From Paenibacillus terricola (GTDB lineage: Bacteria > Bacillota > Bacilli > Paenibacillales > Paenibacillaceae): DNA of 64,000 nt. Below are positions 16,521 to 24,612 of the stretch, piece by piece; the stretch's first letter is position 1, and each line of letters starts with the position of its first letter. Under the pieces are notes generated by a model. It was not told the DNA's origin, made no database searches, and saw nothing but the letters and a program-made list of their open reading frames with translations. The translations under genes and the position numbers were made by a program. Location of the stretch: NCBI RefSeq assembly GCF_014779765.1, contig NZ_JACXZA010000004.1:186001-250000 (forward strand), in the 5' to 3' direction.

Positions 16521-16967
16521 TCAGACCAGCGTAATCAGCAGCTCCTTCAGTTGCCCGCGCTGCTCGGCCGAAAGCTTCTCCATCAGTTTCTCAGCGATTT
16601 CGGCGCTGACGGATCGAATCGTCTTGATATGGGGCTTGGCCATATCCGTCAGCGATAAAATAGTGGCACGTCGATCCGTAGGGTCGACCGTGCGCTGAAT
16701 CAGTCCATTGTGCTCTAACGCATTAACGAAATCGGTCACCGTACGCGGTTTCAGCTCTAGCTTGGCCGCCAACTCGTTCATGCGAATTTGCTCGGCCTTC
16801 CAGACCTCCATAATGAGGCGCAAGCGCGGACCCGATATCGGAATGGGCAGGTTTAGCGCGGCCAATTGTTTCTCGAACTCGAATTTTAATACGCGGGCGG
16901 TCGTAACTAATAAATAGAAGATATCAGCGGATTCTTCATCCGGTTGGTCGTATGCAGATGTATTCAT
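16521..16967 (-). CDS. MarR-family regulator
   Basis: A 148-residue winged-helix repressor: IRMNELAAKLELKPRTVTDF is the recognition region, and VDPTDRRATILSLT is the wing with the conserved DxRA residues. Helices at both ends form the dimer. It is transcribed away from an MFS efflux-type gene, and a perfect inverted repeat sits in that gene's promoter region, so MarR-controlled drug efflux is the likely arrangement. GGGAGG precedes the ATG by 11 bases. Confidence 0.85.
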   Translation of the reverse strand: MNTSAYDQPDEESADIFYLLVTTARVLKFEFEKQLAALNLPIPISGPRLRLIMEVWKAEQIRMNELAAKLELKPRTVTDFVNALEHNGLIQRTVDPTDRRATILSLTDMAKPHIKTIRSVSAEIAEKLMEKLSAEQRGQLKELLITLV

Positions 16968-17004
16968 TCGTTCGAAGGCCTCCCTTCGCCATAAGTATAA
17001 CCTT

Positions 17005-17034
17005 ATCTTACTTGATCGCGTCTTTTTTTCTCAA
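17005..17034 (-). promoter_or_regulatory. SigA-type promoter of the marR-like gene
   Basis: On the minus strand TTGAGA (17034-17029), an 18-base spacer and TAAGAT (17010-17005) stand 37 bases before the marR start. Confidence 0.45.
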
Positions 17035-17046
17035 TCTAAGGTCGTA

Positions 17047-17112
17047 TTGACGCTGCGTCCGTTAGTAGGTAAACTCACAGTATCATCAAATTAGTGAGGT
17101 TGCTCACTAATT
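17047..17112 (+). promoter_or_regulatory. MFS promoter with MarR-type operator
   Basis: TTGACG at 17047-17052, a 17-base spacer and TAAACT at 17070-17075 form a promoter. Just downstream AATTAGTGAG (17089-17098) and CTCACTAATT (17103-17112) are perfect inverted arms four bases apart. A repressor there would cover the transcription start. Confidence 0.65.
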
Positions 17113-17135
17113 ATCGTTATTATGGAGGTACCATT

Positions 17136-18341
17136 ATGGAAAATGCACAACAGCGGCGAGCCGAGAAGCTATGGACAGCCGATTTCATCCTGATTACGTT
17201 TGCCAGCTTCTTCTTGTTCTTCGGGTTTCAAATGCTGCTGCCGACACTGCCTGTGTACATGCAGGACTTAGGCGGGGACAATACGGCTGTCGGGCTGATC
17301 ATCGGCATATTTACGATATTTGCGTTAGTGGCGAGGCCTATTGTAGGTGCGGTTATGGGCGATAGCAAGAAAGGTTGGCTGATGACCGGGCTTCTTCTCT
17401 GCTTCGTCATTATTTCGGGTTACCATTGGACAACGTCGGTCGCATTGCTGCTATTAGCACGCTGCGTTCATGGCGTTGGCTGGGGAGTTGTTACGGTTAC
17501 TTCCGGTACTTTAGCGGCAGATGTTATTCCCGCAGCACGGCGGGGAGAGGGCATCGGTTACTTCGGGCTCGCGAGTACGCTTGCGATGGCGCTGGCGCCT
17601 GCGATCGGGTTAGCTATTCTTAACGGCTCGTGGCAAATGCCAGGCGTCATCTTCGTTGCGGCTGCCAGCACGGTATTGTCGTTCCTCTGTACGTTGGGCG
17701 TGAAGAGGAAGCGTAACAATAAGGACGTTCATACCGCTAACGTCGAGGGGCCGCAAGCGAAGCCGTCTTTCCGCTCGCAGCTATTCGAACCGAAAGCGTT
17801 ATTCCCATCCCTTCTCGCATTGCTGATCGGAATCGTCTACGGCGGGATCGTCAGCTTTATTACGCTTTTCGGCAAAGAGGCGAATATCGGCAATGTAGGT
17901 TTGTTCTTCACCCTTAATGCCGTTTGCTTGCTCATCGTACGTCTTATCTCAGGGCGGTTGTTCGACCGAAAGGGCCATGTGTGGGTTATCCTGCCTGGCA
18001 GCATGCTGATGGCTGTTTCGCTGATTGTGCTGTCCTACACGGACAGTCAGACCATGCTTGCGATTTCGGCGATTTTATTCGGATTCGGCTTCGGTGCCGT
18101 ACAGCCGTCGCTGCAAGCATGGATCTTAAATCGCGTGGAGCCTGCCCAGCGGGGGCCGGCCAATGCAACCTTCTACTCCATGTTCGACCTTGGCATCGGC
18201 GGCGGCGCCATGATTCTTGGACCTCTTGCAGAAGCGACCAGCTACGCTGCGATGTATCGCTATTCGTTCCTTGTTATTGTGCTTTTCTGCATCGTATATG
18301 TGTCATATATGTGGAGAAGAAACAAATCCTCTTTAAAATAA
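17136..18341 (+). CDS. MFS transporter, drug-efflux type
   Basis: A 401-residue membrane protein with twelve predicted helices. The helix 2-3 loop carries VARPIVGAVMGDSKKGWLM, a variant of the MFS signature, and the C-terminal half has a matching loop SGRLFDRKGHVWVI. The family exports drugs or other small molecules with protons. GGAGG lies eight bases before this ATG; the earlier in-frame start at 17094 lies inside the operator. The gene is divergent from marR, which implies induction by a ligand of MarR. The substrate is unknown. Confidence 0.85.
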   Translation: MENAQQRRAEKLWTADFILITFASFFLFFGFQMLLPTLPVYMQDLGGDNTAVGLIIGIFTIFALVARPIVGAVMGDSKKGWLMTGLLLCFVIISGYHWTTSVALLLLARCVHGVGWGVVTVTSGTLAADVIPAARRGEGIGYFGLASTLAMALAPAIGLAILNGSWQMPGVIFVAAASTVLSFLCTLGVKRKRNNKDVHTANVEGPQAKPSFRSQLFEPKALFPSLLALLIGIVYGGIVSFITLFGKEANIGNVGLFFTLNAVCLLIVRLISGRLFDRKGHVWVILPGSMLMAVSLIVLSYTDSQTMLAISAILFGFGFGAVQPSLQAWILNRVEPAQRGPANATFYSMFDLGIGGGAMILGPLAEATSYAAMYRYSFLVIVLFCIVYVSYMWRRNKSSLK

Positions 18342-18360
18342 TAAGTAAGTTACCGATATA

Positions 18361-18395
18361 TAGTAGGTATTCATCATTGTATTTTGCACCTACTA
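18361..18395 (+). promoter_or_regulatory. inverted repeat before the nitroreductase gene
   Basis: TAGTAGGT (18361-18368) and ACCTACTA (18388-18395) are perfect arms with 19 bases between them. The right arm touches the AGGAGG ribosome-binding site, so it could be a repressor operator or an RNA hairpin that affects translation. Confidence 0.4.
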
Positions 18396-18408
18396 GGAGG
18401 TAATGGAA

Positions 18409-19032
18409 GTGAGCGAATTTCAATCCGTCCTTATCGACCGTCGATCCGCTAATCGATTCGTCGAACATGTAGAAATACCCCGGCATGAGCTAGAAGAAAT
18501 ATTCGCATTAACGAAATATACGCCGACTGCTTATAATCTGCAGCATGCGCATTTCGTAGCGGTAACGGATCGTGGTCTGATTGAGCGCATTTACGAAGCA
18601 GCGTATAAGCAGTATAAAATTAGAACCGCTTCGGCCGTCATCTTTGTACTGGGCAATACGAAAGCGCATCTGAATGCTGCTGAGCTTAACGAAGGCTTGA
18701 AGACGTTAGGGTTGCTGAGCGAACAGGAGTACACGACGGTCGTCGACAACACGATCTCGTTCTACGAGAGCCGTGGAGAAGATTTTCAACGGGAAGATGC
18801 TGTGCGCAATGCAAGCTTGTCGGCCATGAATCTCATGTTAATCGCTAAGGACAAGGGCTGGGATACTTGTCCGATGCACAGTATTGAAGGAGAAGCGCTC
18901 CAAGCTCTGATTGAAGTGCCTGAGGGCTTCATCCCTGTTATGATGATCACGATCGGCAAAGCTGCTCCAGACAGTATGCGTCCTCGCGGTTATCGCAAGC
19001 CGACAGGTGAATACGTCACTTATATCGATTAA
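18409..19032 (+). CDS. nitroreductase-family protein
   Basis: A 207-residue FMN-dependent oxidoreductase of the NfsB/Frp fold. Family features are LIDRRSANRFVEH near the start (RRS binds the flavin phosphate), YTPTAYNLQHAHFVAV, the central SLSAMNLMLIAKDKGWDTCP, and the C-terminal PRGYRKP. These enzymes reduce nitroaromatics or quinones with NAD(P)H. AGGAGG is eight bases before the GTG at 18409 but only two before the ATG at 18403, so the GTG is preferred. The real substrate is unknown. Confidence 0.8.
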   Translation: MSEFQSVLIDRRSANRFVEHVEIPRHELEEIFALTKYTPTAYNLQHAHFVAVTDRGLIERIYEAAYKQYKIRTASAVIFVLGNTKAHLNAAELNEGLKTLGLLSEQEYTTVVDNTISFYESRGEDFQREDAVRNASLSAMNLMLIAKDKGWDTCPMHSIEGEALQALIEVPEGFIPVMMITIGKAAPDSMRPRGYRKPTGEYVTYID

Positions 19033-19037
19033 AATGG

Positions 19038-19068
19038 AACCCCAGTACTGACAACGTACTGGGGGTTT
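19038..19068 (+). terminator. intrinsic terminator
   Basis: ACCCCAGTAC and GTACTGGGGGT form a stem followed by TT. It ends the nitroreductase gene. Confidence 0.7.
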
Positions 19069-19095
19069 CTGCGTCTTCTTTTGCTTTATTCGCTG

Positions 19096-19124
19096 TTGAC
19101 GAGCAGGAATAGCGCCTATACAAT
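19096..19124 (+). promoter_or_regulatory. strong SigA-type promoter of the GNAT leader
   Basis: TTGACG (19096-19101), exactly 17 bases, and TACAAT (19119-19124). The predicted start near 19131 gives an unusually long leader of about 265 bases. Confidence 0.65.
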
Positions 19125-19130
19125 TATGGG

Positions 19131-19364
19131 TATTAATTACAAGGTGGTCGTTTCGTGTTTGTGACTGTACTTAACGTTTGAATTGCATAGGAGCTAGGCC
19201 TCTCGGTTCAGTATGATTGCCTGAAAAACGTCTTTACGAGACGTTTCTTTCATGCTGCCGCCCGGACGCTTCTGGCCCAAACGTTAAGCACGCGTATATC
19301 AGTCAATGTCCCTTAGAGGCATGGAATGAGGATGTGTTGACGTCCGAAATCCGTGCCTTTTTTA
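19131..19364 (+). ncRNA. candidate structured 5' leader with terminator (riboswitch-like)
   Basis: CTTAACGTTTG (19170-19180) and CAAACGTTAAG (19278-19288) are perfect 11-base arms that would close a multi-helix domain. Inside, AGTAT-TGAAA-AACGTCT (19210-19233) pairs with AGACGTT-TTTCATGCT (19239-19256). Downstream GGCATGGA pairs with TCCGTGCC and is followed by TTTTTT (19318-19364), a terminator 33 bases before the GNAT start. GCCTCT (19199-19204) could pair with AGAGGC (19315-19320) as an antiterminator. I do not recognise the conserved core of any known riboswitch or T-box. Confidence 0.5.
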
Positions 19365-19397
19365 TTTGGCATCCAATATGATGAAGGAGCTATGACG

Positions 19398-20213
19398 ATG
19401 ACAAACCTAAACGCCCCGATCGTTATCGATATTTCACAGGAATCCATGATCCGCTCGATAGACAACAGCTTGTCCTGCTATCCCTATTATCTTGCTCGCC
19501 TGCCTCACGCTGAGATTCATGAAGATGATGATCTTCTCTGGATCGATTCAGGAGTGCCGATCTATTTCTTCAATGGCGTGTTCAGAAGCACGATAGCCGC
19601 AGGCCACGCGAGACAGCGGATTGATGCTATCATACAAAGCTTTCGCGCTGCCAAACAGTCTTTCATCTGGCAGATCGGACCTACCTCGCAGCCATCCGAT
19701 CTTCCGCAGCATCTGCTCGCTGCGGGGTTTCAACATGATGAGTCTGAGCCTGGCATGGCGCTGGACCTTTATCATTTTCAGGCTGAGGATGTGCAGCCAT
19801 CTGCTGGAATTGTTGTCCGGCAAGTTGTTAGCGAAGACATGCTGAAGGATTGGGTGAATGTATGGGCATTTGGCGCATCGGACCACATTCCGCTTCTGCA
19901 GCAGATGTATGCCCAATTAGGGTATCAAGATTCTAGCTATCGCTATTACGTGAGTTACTTGGAGGGGCAGCCTGTTGCGACCGTCATGCTGTTTCTTGCT
20001 GCAGGCGTTGCAGCCGTTCACCATGTGGTGACGTTGCCTGAAGCGAGGAATCGGGGAATTGGAACTGCGGTTACGGCTCATGCCCTGGCAGAGGCGAAGC
20101 GCGAAGGTTATCGCATTGCAATCCTGACGGCCTCCGAGGACGGCTTTAACATTTATAGAAAGCTGGGGTTTCAAGTGTACAGCACCATTCACAAGTATGT
20201 ATACCATGTCTAA
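19398..20213 (+). CDS. GNAT-family N-acetyltransferase
   Basis: A 271-residue protein with a C-terminal acetyltransferase domain (about residues 150-265). The acetyl-CoA-binding motif A is seen as VVTLPEARNRGIGTAVTAHA, followed by GYRIAILTASEDGFNIYRKLGF. The N-terminal 130 residues look like a second, diverged GNAT-like unit (DDLLWIDSGVPIYFFNGV). The acceptor is unknown. Of two ATGs, 19398 is eight bases after AAGGAG. The gene lies behind a long leader with a terminator, which suggests control by premature termination. Confidence 0.8.
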   Translation: MTNLNAPIVIDISQESMIRSIDNSLSCYPYYLARLPHAEIHEDDDLLWIDSGVPIYFFNGVFRSTIAAGHARQRIDAIIQSFRAAKQSFIWQIGPTSQPSDLPQHLLAAGFQHDESEPGMALDLYHFQAEDVQPSAGIVVRQVVSEDMLKDWVNVWAFGASDHIPLLQQMYAQLGYQDSSYRYYVSYLEGQPVATVMLFLAAGVAAVHHVVTLPEARNRGIGTAVTAHALAEAKREGYRIAILTASEDGFNIYRKLGFQVYSTIHKYVYHV

Positions 20214-20339
20214 TTGAATAACATGATGGACGGAACCGCGAATCTTCAGCATCGTATATACATATATAACCATGCCTTGAACGAGAGGTATATTGCACTG
20301 GCAGGCCCTTATCCTATTCCACAATAGAGGAGTGGCAGT

Positions 20340-20888
20340 GTGGACTATATTCGTGACTATACGATGTATGCGGCGGTGTTCGGCATGTTCAGCTTCAGCT
20401 GGTTCGGATGGGCGCAGGAACGGCCAAGGGCTGGCTGGCGCAAATATCTCGGCATCGCATCCGGGTTGGCGCTGCTTGTCTGTCTCGTTGGCGTCTATCT
20501 GAGCATTAACAACTGGAGCAAGCCGTCGGCTTTGAATGACAATGCTTCGTTCACCACGTATTTGGTCACCTTTTATACGGAATTCATCGTTGCAGGTGTA
20601 GGGGCTTTTTTATTCCTCCGGAGGAATAAGAAGGAGTATGTTGCGCCGTGGATTGCACTGGTCGTAGGTGTGCACTTCAGCGGCTTAGTCAGCGTCTTCG
20701 ACGACCCTGGCCTGTATGTACTCGCTGCGCTCCTCGTTGCGGTAGCGGCTGTTGCGATCTTGATAGCTCCTAGGCTGAACGTAGCCACTAGTGCGATTAC
20801 AGGAATTGGTGCAGGGACGGTGCTGCTTATCTATGCCATTATAGGATTAGTCCGTTATTTGGCTTGGTATTACGTTCTGGACATATAA
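20340..20888 (+). CDS. membrane protein of unknown function
   Basis: A 182-residue protein with about five membrane segments (about residues 10-25, 37-56, 74-92, 104-145, 155-178). The GTG start has GAGGAG seven bases upstream. I do not recognise a family or catalytic residues. It has no obvious operon partner; the GNAT gene ends 126 bases upstream on the same strand. Confidence 0.65.
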   Translation: MDYIRDYTMYAAVFGMFSFSWFGWAQERPRAGWRKYLGIASGLALLVCLVGVYLSINNWSKPSALNDNASFTTYLVTFYTEFIVAGVGAFLFLRRNKKEYVAPWIALVVGVHFSGLVSVFDDPGLYVLAALLVAVAAVAILIAPRLNVATSAITGIGAGTVLLIYAIIGLVRYLAWYYVLDI

Positions 20889-21005
20889 GCTTTTACCAAC
20901 CTTTGAAGGCTGCTCGGTCCTTAATTTTGTGACGTCGGGCAGTCTTTCTTTTGCTCAGAAGCTGCATTATAATAGTGACAATTCGAACTTAGGGGGTTAG
21001 ATACG

Positions 21006-21144
21006 ATGGCAATGGCTCGAGATTGCCGGACTGGCACAGCCTCATGCAAAGCCTGAGAGGGAGGCGATCTTTGCATGGGAAGGCCACGGCTTCGCCCATA
21101 ATAACGCATTTATCGTTTCTAGTGATGGCTTTGCACCTTATTGA
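21006..21144 (+). pseudogene. possible small frameshifted gene relic
   Basis: AGGGGG and an ATG at 21006 start a frame that stops after 16 codons. A second frame from about 21004 to the stop at 21144 reads as plausible protein (EIAGLAQPHAKPEREAI, then FAWEGHGFAHNNAF) but has no start of its own. One base change near 21015 would join them into a peptide of about 45 residues. CATGCAAAG/CTTTGCATG at 21043-21077 is also a perfect inverted repeat. I know no family. Confidence 0.25.
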
Positions 21145-21178
21145 CCCACCATTATTCAACTAACAATAAGGGGCTGAC

Positions 21179-21838
21179 ATGCCAATGTGCGAACCATTCA
21201 TTAGAGGTTATCAATATAATTTTATTCGAAATCAAGCCGATTACGTCCTTCATACCCTCCGCACGGTCGGGGATCCGAAGGTCGTGGAAGGCGTCCGTTC
21301 CAGCGCGCAGGCGAAGGTTGCGGAATTGTTCCCGGATGTGACGGACAGTCGGATGACGATGCTCGAATCGATCGCGGATCTGCGAACAGGCGAAGATCTG
21401 CAGAAATATGTGCAGGGGCTTGAACCTTACCTTACCGCGTTCCCGCCCATTACAGAGCAGCAGATTCGGAAGCTGTTCCCGAAGAACAAGAAGCTGAAGC
21501 TGCCCGATCTGGCGCAGATCGACTTCCGCTACGTTTCTTACCTGAGCTGGATTGATATTTCGACGAACAAGATGTTCATCGTCTATCACAAGGACGGCAA
21601 ATTCGTAGGCGTGGAGGGACGTTTCACGGAGACGAACAAGAAAAGCTACTGCTTCGTGTGCAACCGTTACGAGAAGCTCGCTTTGTTCTCTGCGATATCC
21701 CGCAAACGGCCGACGAATGCCTCGCCTGATTACTACAAGTCGGTGGGTAACTATGTTTGTACGGACGGCCATGTCTGCAACAAGAATGTTACCGATATTG
21801 CGCCGCTGGAGAAGTTCATTGAGGCAGTGGTGGAATAG
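21179..21838 (+). CDS. elongation factor G-binding protein, FusB/FusC-like
   Basis: A 219-residue cytoplasmic protein of the FBP family. FusB-type proteins bind EF-G and free it from the ribosome, which protects against fusidic acid; chromosomal copies in Gram-positives may give intrinsic tolerance. The N-terminal helical bundle starts with FIRGYQYNFIRNQADYVLHT. The C-terminal zinc-binding domain shows its Cys residues in SYCFVCNRYEK and the cluster YVCTDGHVCNKNVTD. AAGGGG stands six bases before the first ATG. It is a single gene closed by a strong terminator. Confidence 0.85.
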   Translation: MPMCEPFIRGYQYNFIRNQADYVLHTLRTVGDPKVVEGVRSSAQAKVAELFPDVTDSRMTMLESIADLRTGEDLQKYVQGLEPYLTAFPPITEQQIRKLFPKNKKLKLPDLAQIDFRYVSYLSWIDISTNKMFIVYHKDGKFVGVEGRFTETNKKSYCFVCNRYEKLALFSAISRKRPTNASPDYYKSVGNYVCTDGHVCNKNVTDIAPLEKFIEAVVE

Positions 21839-21911
21839 CATTCTAACGAACAGCGATAGGGCAGTCCAAGGGCCGCCGTCATTAACTTAAGGCATAAGGC
21901 CCGGAATCAAG

Positions 21912-21953
21912 AAAAAGAGCAGGTTATCATCATGATAACCCGCTCTTTTTTGC
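21912..21953. terminator. bidirectional intrinsic terminator
   Basis: AAAAAGAGC-GGTTATCAT and its inverse ATGATAACC-GCTCTTTTT form a long stem with one mismatch per arm. It separates the convergent fusB-like and xylanase genes. Confidence 0.9.
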
Positions 21954-21966
21954 GCGAATGGAATGT

Positions 21967-23403
21967 TTAATTCCACAGATACACGTTATCGACGTACACC
22001 GATGCTGTGCCGGAAGAATTGCTTGCGTCAATGAACTGAATGCCGTATTCCTTGATATTGGTTTTATCGATGCCCGTCAGATCGAGCGTGAGGTTGATCG
22101 TGCCGTTCGCGCCTATTGTCGCCCAGCCGCTGTCTTTCCAGGCGTAGTTGCTGCCGTATTTGACATACAGCTTAACGCCCAAGCCAGAACCATAACCGCC
22201 CCATGTGGAACCGTGTACGGTTGCCCGGAGCTGATTGAAGCCCGTCACGTTGAAGGTGCCGGTTTTGTACATGTAGTGCGCCGAACCGCTCGCCATCGGG
22301 ATGTCTACTTGCAGGGAGTGGGTATTCTTGGAGGCCCATGCCGTGGTGGACCATGGTCCGCCGCTAATAGTTCCGCCAGCCCAGCCTTCCGTGCCCGATT
22401 CGAAGTCATGATAAATGCTCGCGGTTGTACCTCCAGAACCTCCGTTGTTTCCGCTCAGATAAGTTTTCAGCCACTGGAGCGCAGGACGCTCCGTGCCGTT
22501 AGAGTTGAGCAAATGCGTGCCGTTGATCCATGTTTGGCCTTGAATATAGCCCCACAGCGTAATGCCTTTCACATTCGGATTCTCCCACAGCACAGGGAAC
22601 TTCTGCTGATACCGAGCGAGCTGGGTCGCGTCATCGCCGGTCATGTCGAGCTCGGATACATAAATCGGCAATCCCGTTGCCGACAGCTTGCCCAAGACCG
22701 TATTCATCGTGCTGACGGATACGGTATCCATACTGAATTGGTGACATTGGATGCCGATGCCGTCGACCAATCCGCGGCTCTTTAGAATGTTGATGATATT
22801 GACGTATTGATCCGCTAAGTTAGGATCGTTAATGATGCCGTACTCATTAATGAGCAGCTTGGAGTTCGGGAATGCTGCCCGGGCTTGCTGGAACGACCAG
22901 ACGATCCAATCCCATCCGGTTGCGCCGTCGCCGCCGATCGCGTTGCGGTAATCCGGCTTCGCGTGCAAAGGCTCGTTGACGACGTCAACATATTCGGAGC
23001 CGCCATATCGTTGGCCGGCTAATTGAATCCACTGCGTTACTTCCGCCTTCTGATCAGCAGCCGACAGGCTGCCGACCCAGCTCGGCTCTTGACTTCCCCA
23101 GACGAGCGTATGGAACTTGAATGGCATGCCATTGCTCTTGGCATAGTTATAAGACGTGTCCGCTTGCCCCCAATTCATCGAGTTGCGCGCGCCTTCGACG
23201 GAGCCCCACTTAGTCCCGTTCTCCGGCGTTACCTGATTCCAATACGTACCGAAGCTCGATGGGACGCTGCCTGCTATGATATTCCCTAGAAATTTGCTGC
23301 CGCTTACAAGACTGGCTTGTGCATAATCAACCGAGAGGGATGTAATAAGCATTCCGGCCAAAGCTATCGTACCAACAAGCTTTGTAAGTTTTTTTGCGAA
23401 CAG
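21967..23403 (-). CDS. secreted GH10 endo-1,4-beta-xylanase with carbohydrate-binding module
   Basis: A 478-residue exported enzyme that cuts xylan chains inside. From the chosen start the signal peptide is residues 1-30 (basic KKLTK, hydrophobic core, YAQA cleavage). The GH10 barrel covers about 35-325: HTLVWGSQEPSW, the acid/base Glu144 in VDVVNEPLH and the nucleophile Glu251 in IYVSELDM are present. A GGSGG linker leads to a beta-sandwich carbohydrate-binding domain (about 340-478). AAGGAGG stands seven bases before an in-frame CTG at 23403, which appears to be the start; an ATG at 23448 is the alternative. A cre-like site lies upstream. Confidence 0.85.
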   Translation of the reverse strand: MFAKKLTKLVGTIALAGMLITSLSVDYAQASLVSGSKFLGNIIAGSVPSSFGTYWNQVTPENGTKWGSVEGARNSMNWGQADTSYNYAKSNGMPFKFHTLVWGSQEPSWVGSLSAADQKAEVTQWIQLAGQRYGGSEYVDVVNEPLHAKPDYRNAIGGDGATGWDWIVWSFQQARAAFPNSKLLINEYGIINDPNLADQYVNIINILKSRGLVDGIGIQCHQFSMDTVSVSTMNTVLGKLSATGLPIYVSELDMTGDDATQLARYQQKFPVLWENPNVKGITLWGYIQGQTWINGTHLLNSNGTERPALQWLKTYLSGNNGGSGGTTASIYHDFESGTEGWAGGTISGGPWSTTAWASKNTHSLQVDIPMASGSAHYMYKTGTFNVTGFNQLRATVHGSTWGGYGSGLGVKLYVKYGSNYAWKDSGWATIGANGTINLTLDLTGIDKTNIKEYGIQFIDASNSSGTASVYVDNVYLWN

Positions 23404-23530
23404 AACAATTCCTCCTTCAATGGGTTCAATTTCTCTCTGTTTGCTCATGCAGTCAGGGATGCTGCGCTCCTCTCCAATAAACAACAGAAGCAGTTATGCT
23501 GAAAGTTCTACCACCTCCCTCGTCTGTAAA

Positions 23531-23555
23531 TGTAAGCACTTACAACGGGATTATA
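23531..23555 (-). promoter_or_regulatory. cre-like CcpA site and -10 of the xylanase promoter
   Basis: TGTAAGCACTTACA at 23531-23544 differs from a perfect cre palindrome by one base. On the minus strand a TATAAT box (23555-23550) lies just before it, so bound CcpA would cover the transcription start. This fits carbon catabolite repression of a xylanase. Confidence 0.6.
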
Positions 23556-23559
23556 GCGA

Positions 23560-23815
23560 ATGAAAACACCGCAATATACAGGGGAAAATATAGGGGTTTA
23601 CCCCTCAAAATCTAGATGTGAGCAGCACGGCGCAGACAGCAGACAGGCCCATTCGTAAATGTACCATTAAGAACATAAATTTGGTCACCAAAAGAACATC
23701 CGGTATAGCTGTTCATATATCCTGCACGCCTTAATCGGCGCCGTTCCGTAAGCATGCCGACCGCATAAGCGGCGCTCGGCAGGACGAAACGAACAACCCA
23801 AATTGGAAAAAGCTG
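23560..23815. other. intergenic stretch with one doubtful reading frame
   Basis: The stretch holds a 71-codon minus-strand frame (23612-23827). Its product has the Cys-containing end MNSYTGCSFGDQIYVLNG, but there is no clear ribosome-binding site and I recognise no family. Nothing else is evident. Confidence 0.25.
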
Positions 23816-23894
23816 TTGACATCTCATTCTTTTGTGTCATAATGACTATATAAATCAATAAAGTCGATATGACAATGTAAAATGCTTCTTTTAC
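23816..23894 (+). promoter_or_regulatory. pnuC operon promoter with dyad symmetry
   Basis: TTGACA (23816-23821), 16 bases and CATAAT (23838-23843). TGTCATAATGAC overlaps the -10, and a related half-site ATATGACA lies about 30 bases downstream. GTAAAA/TTTTAC (23877-23894) forms a short hairpin. A nicotinate-type repressor such as NiaR is a possible binder, but this is inference. Confidence 0.5.
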
Positions 23895-23919
23895 ACTTTA
23901 CCAACAGGGGGTACGCGTA

Positions 23920-24612
23920 ATGAACAAACCAATCACAATGGCAGCGCTTTGCTTGGCGATGCTGGCTGTTGCTTATTTCACTTCATCAACGATGCTCGAG
24001 ATGTCGGCGACGATTACAGGGCTGCTAAGCGTCTGGCTGACGGCTCGCGAGAATATATGGGCGTGGCCGATCGGGCTTATTAATGTATCATGCTTCTTCT
24101 ACATGTTCTGGGACGTTAAGCTGTATGCAGATATGACGCTGCAGGTATTCTTCCTCATCTTGAGCATCTATGGCTGGGTCGTCTGGCTGACGAAACGGGG
24201 CTCGGGACGGGTAAGGCCGACTCGCCGTATCAGCAGAGGGCTGGCCATCGGACTGTTTATGCTGCTGCCGCTCGCAACGTGGGGCTGGGGCGCCTGGCTT
24301 GCAGCCTACACGGACGCATCGATTCCGTATCTGGATGCTTTTATCGCAACTTTAAGTCTGATTGCTCAGTATCTTCTTTCATACAAAATCTTAGAGAACT
24401 GGTATTGCTGGCTGCTTGTCGATGTGCTGTCAGTGGGCATGTATGCGTATAAGGAACTTTATGCGGTCGCTTTCTTATACGTCATATTCTTGGTTATTGC
24501 AGCTGCAGGACTGTATTCGTGGCGTAAGCAGTGGCGGGCATCGAATGGTGTGAATGGCGGGTATGGTGAAATCGCCGCCATGCACGAGGGGGAGATCAGC
24601 TATGAGCGATAA
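23920..24612 (+). CDS. pnuC: PnuC-type nicotinamide riboside transporter
   Basis: A 230-residue membrane protein with about seven helices. The family core is clear: ENIWAWPIGLINVSCFFYMF and LYADMTLQVFFLILSIYGW, with the NW...WLLVDVLSVG region near the C-terminus. PnuC carries nicotinamide riboside by facilitated diffusion, and phosphorylation inside the cell traps it. The downstream gene, which overlaps by 11 bases, encodes that kinase. The ribosome-binding site is GGGGG. The pair is a classic NAD salvage unit. Confidence 0.9.
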   Translation: MNKPITMAALCLAMLAVAYFTSSTMLEMSATITGLLSVWLTARENIWAWPIGLINVSCFFYMFWDVKLYADMTLQVFFLILSIYGWVVWLTKRGSGRVRPTRRISRGLAIGLFMLLPLATWGWGAWLAAYTDASIPYLDAFIATLSLIAQYLLSYKILENWYCWLLVDVLSVGMYAYKELYAVAFLYVIFLVIAAAGLYSWRKQWRASNGVNGGYGEIAAMHEGEISYER

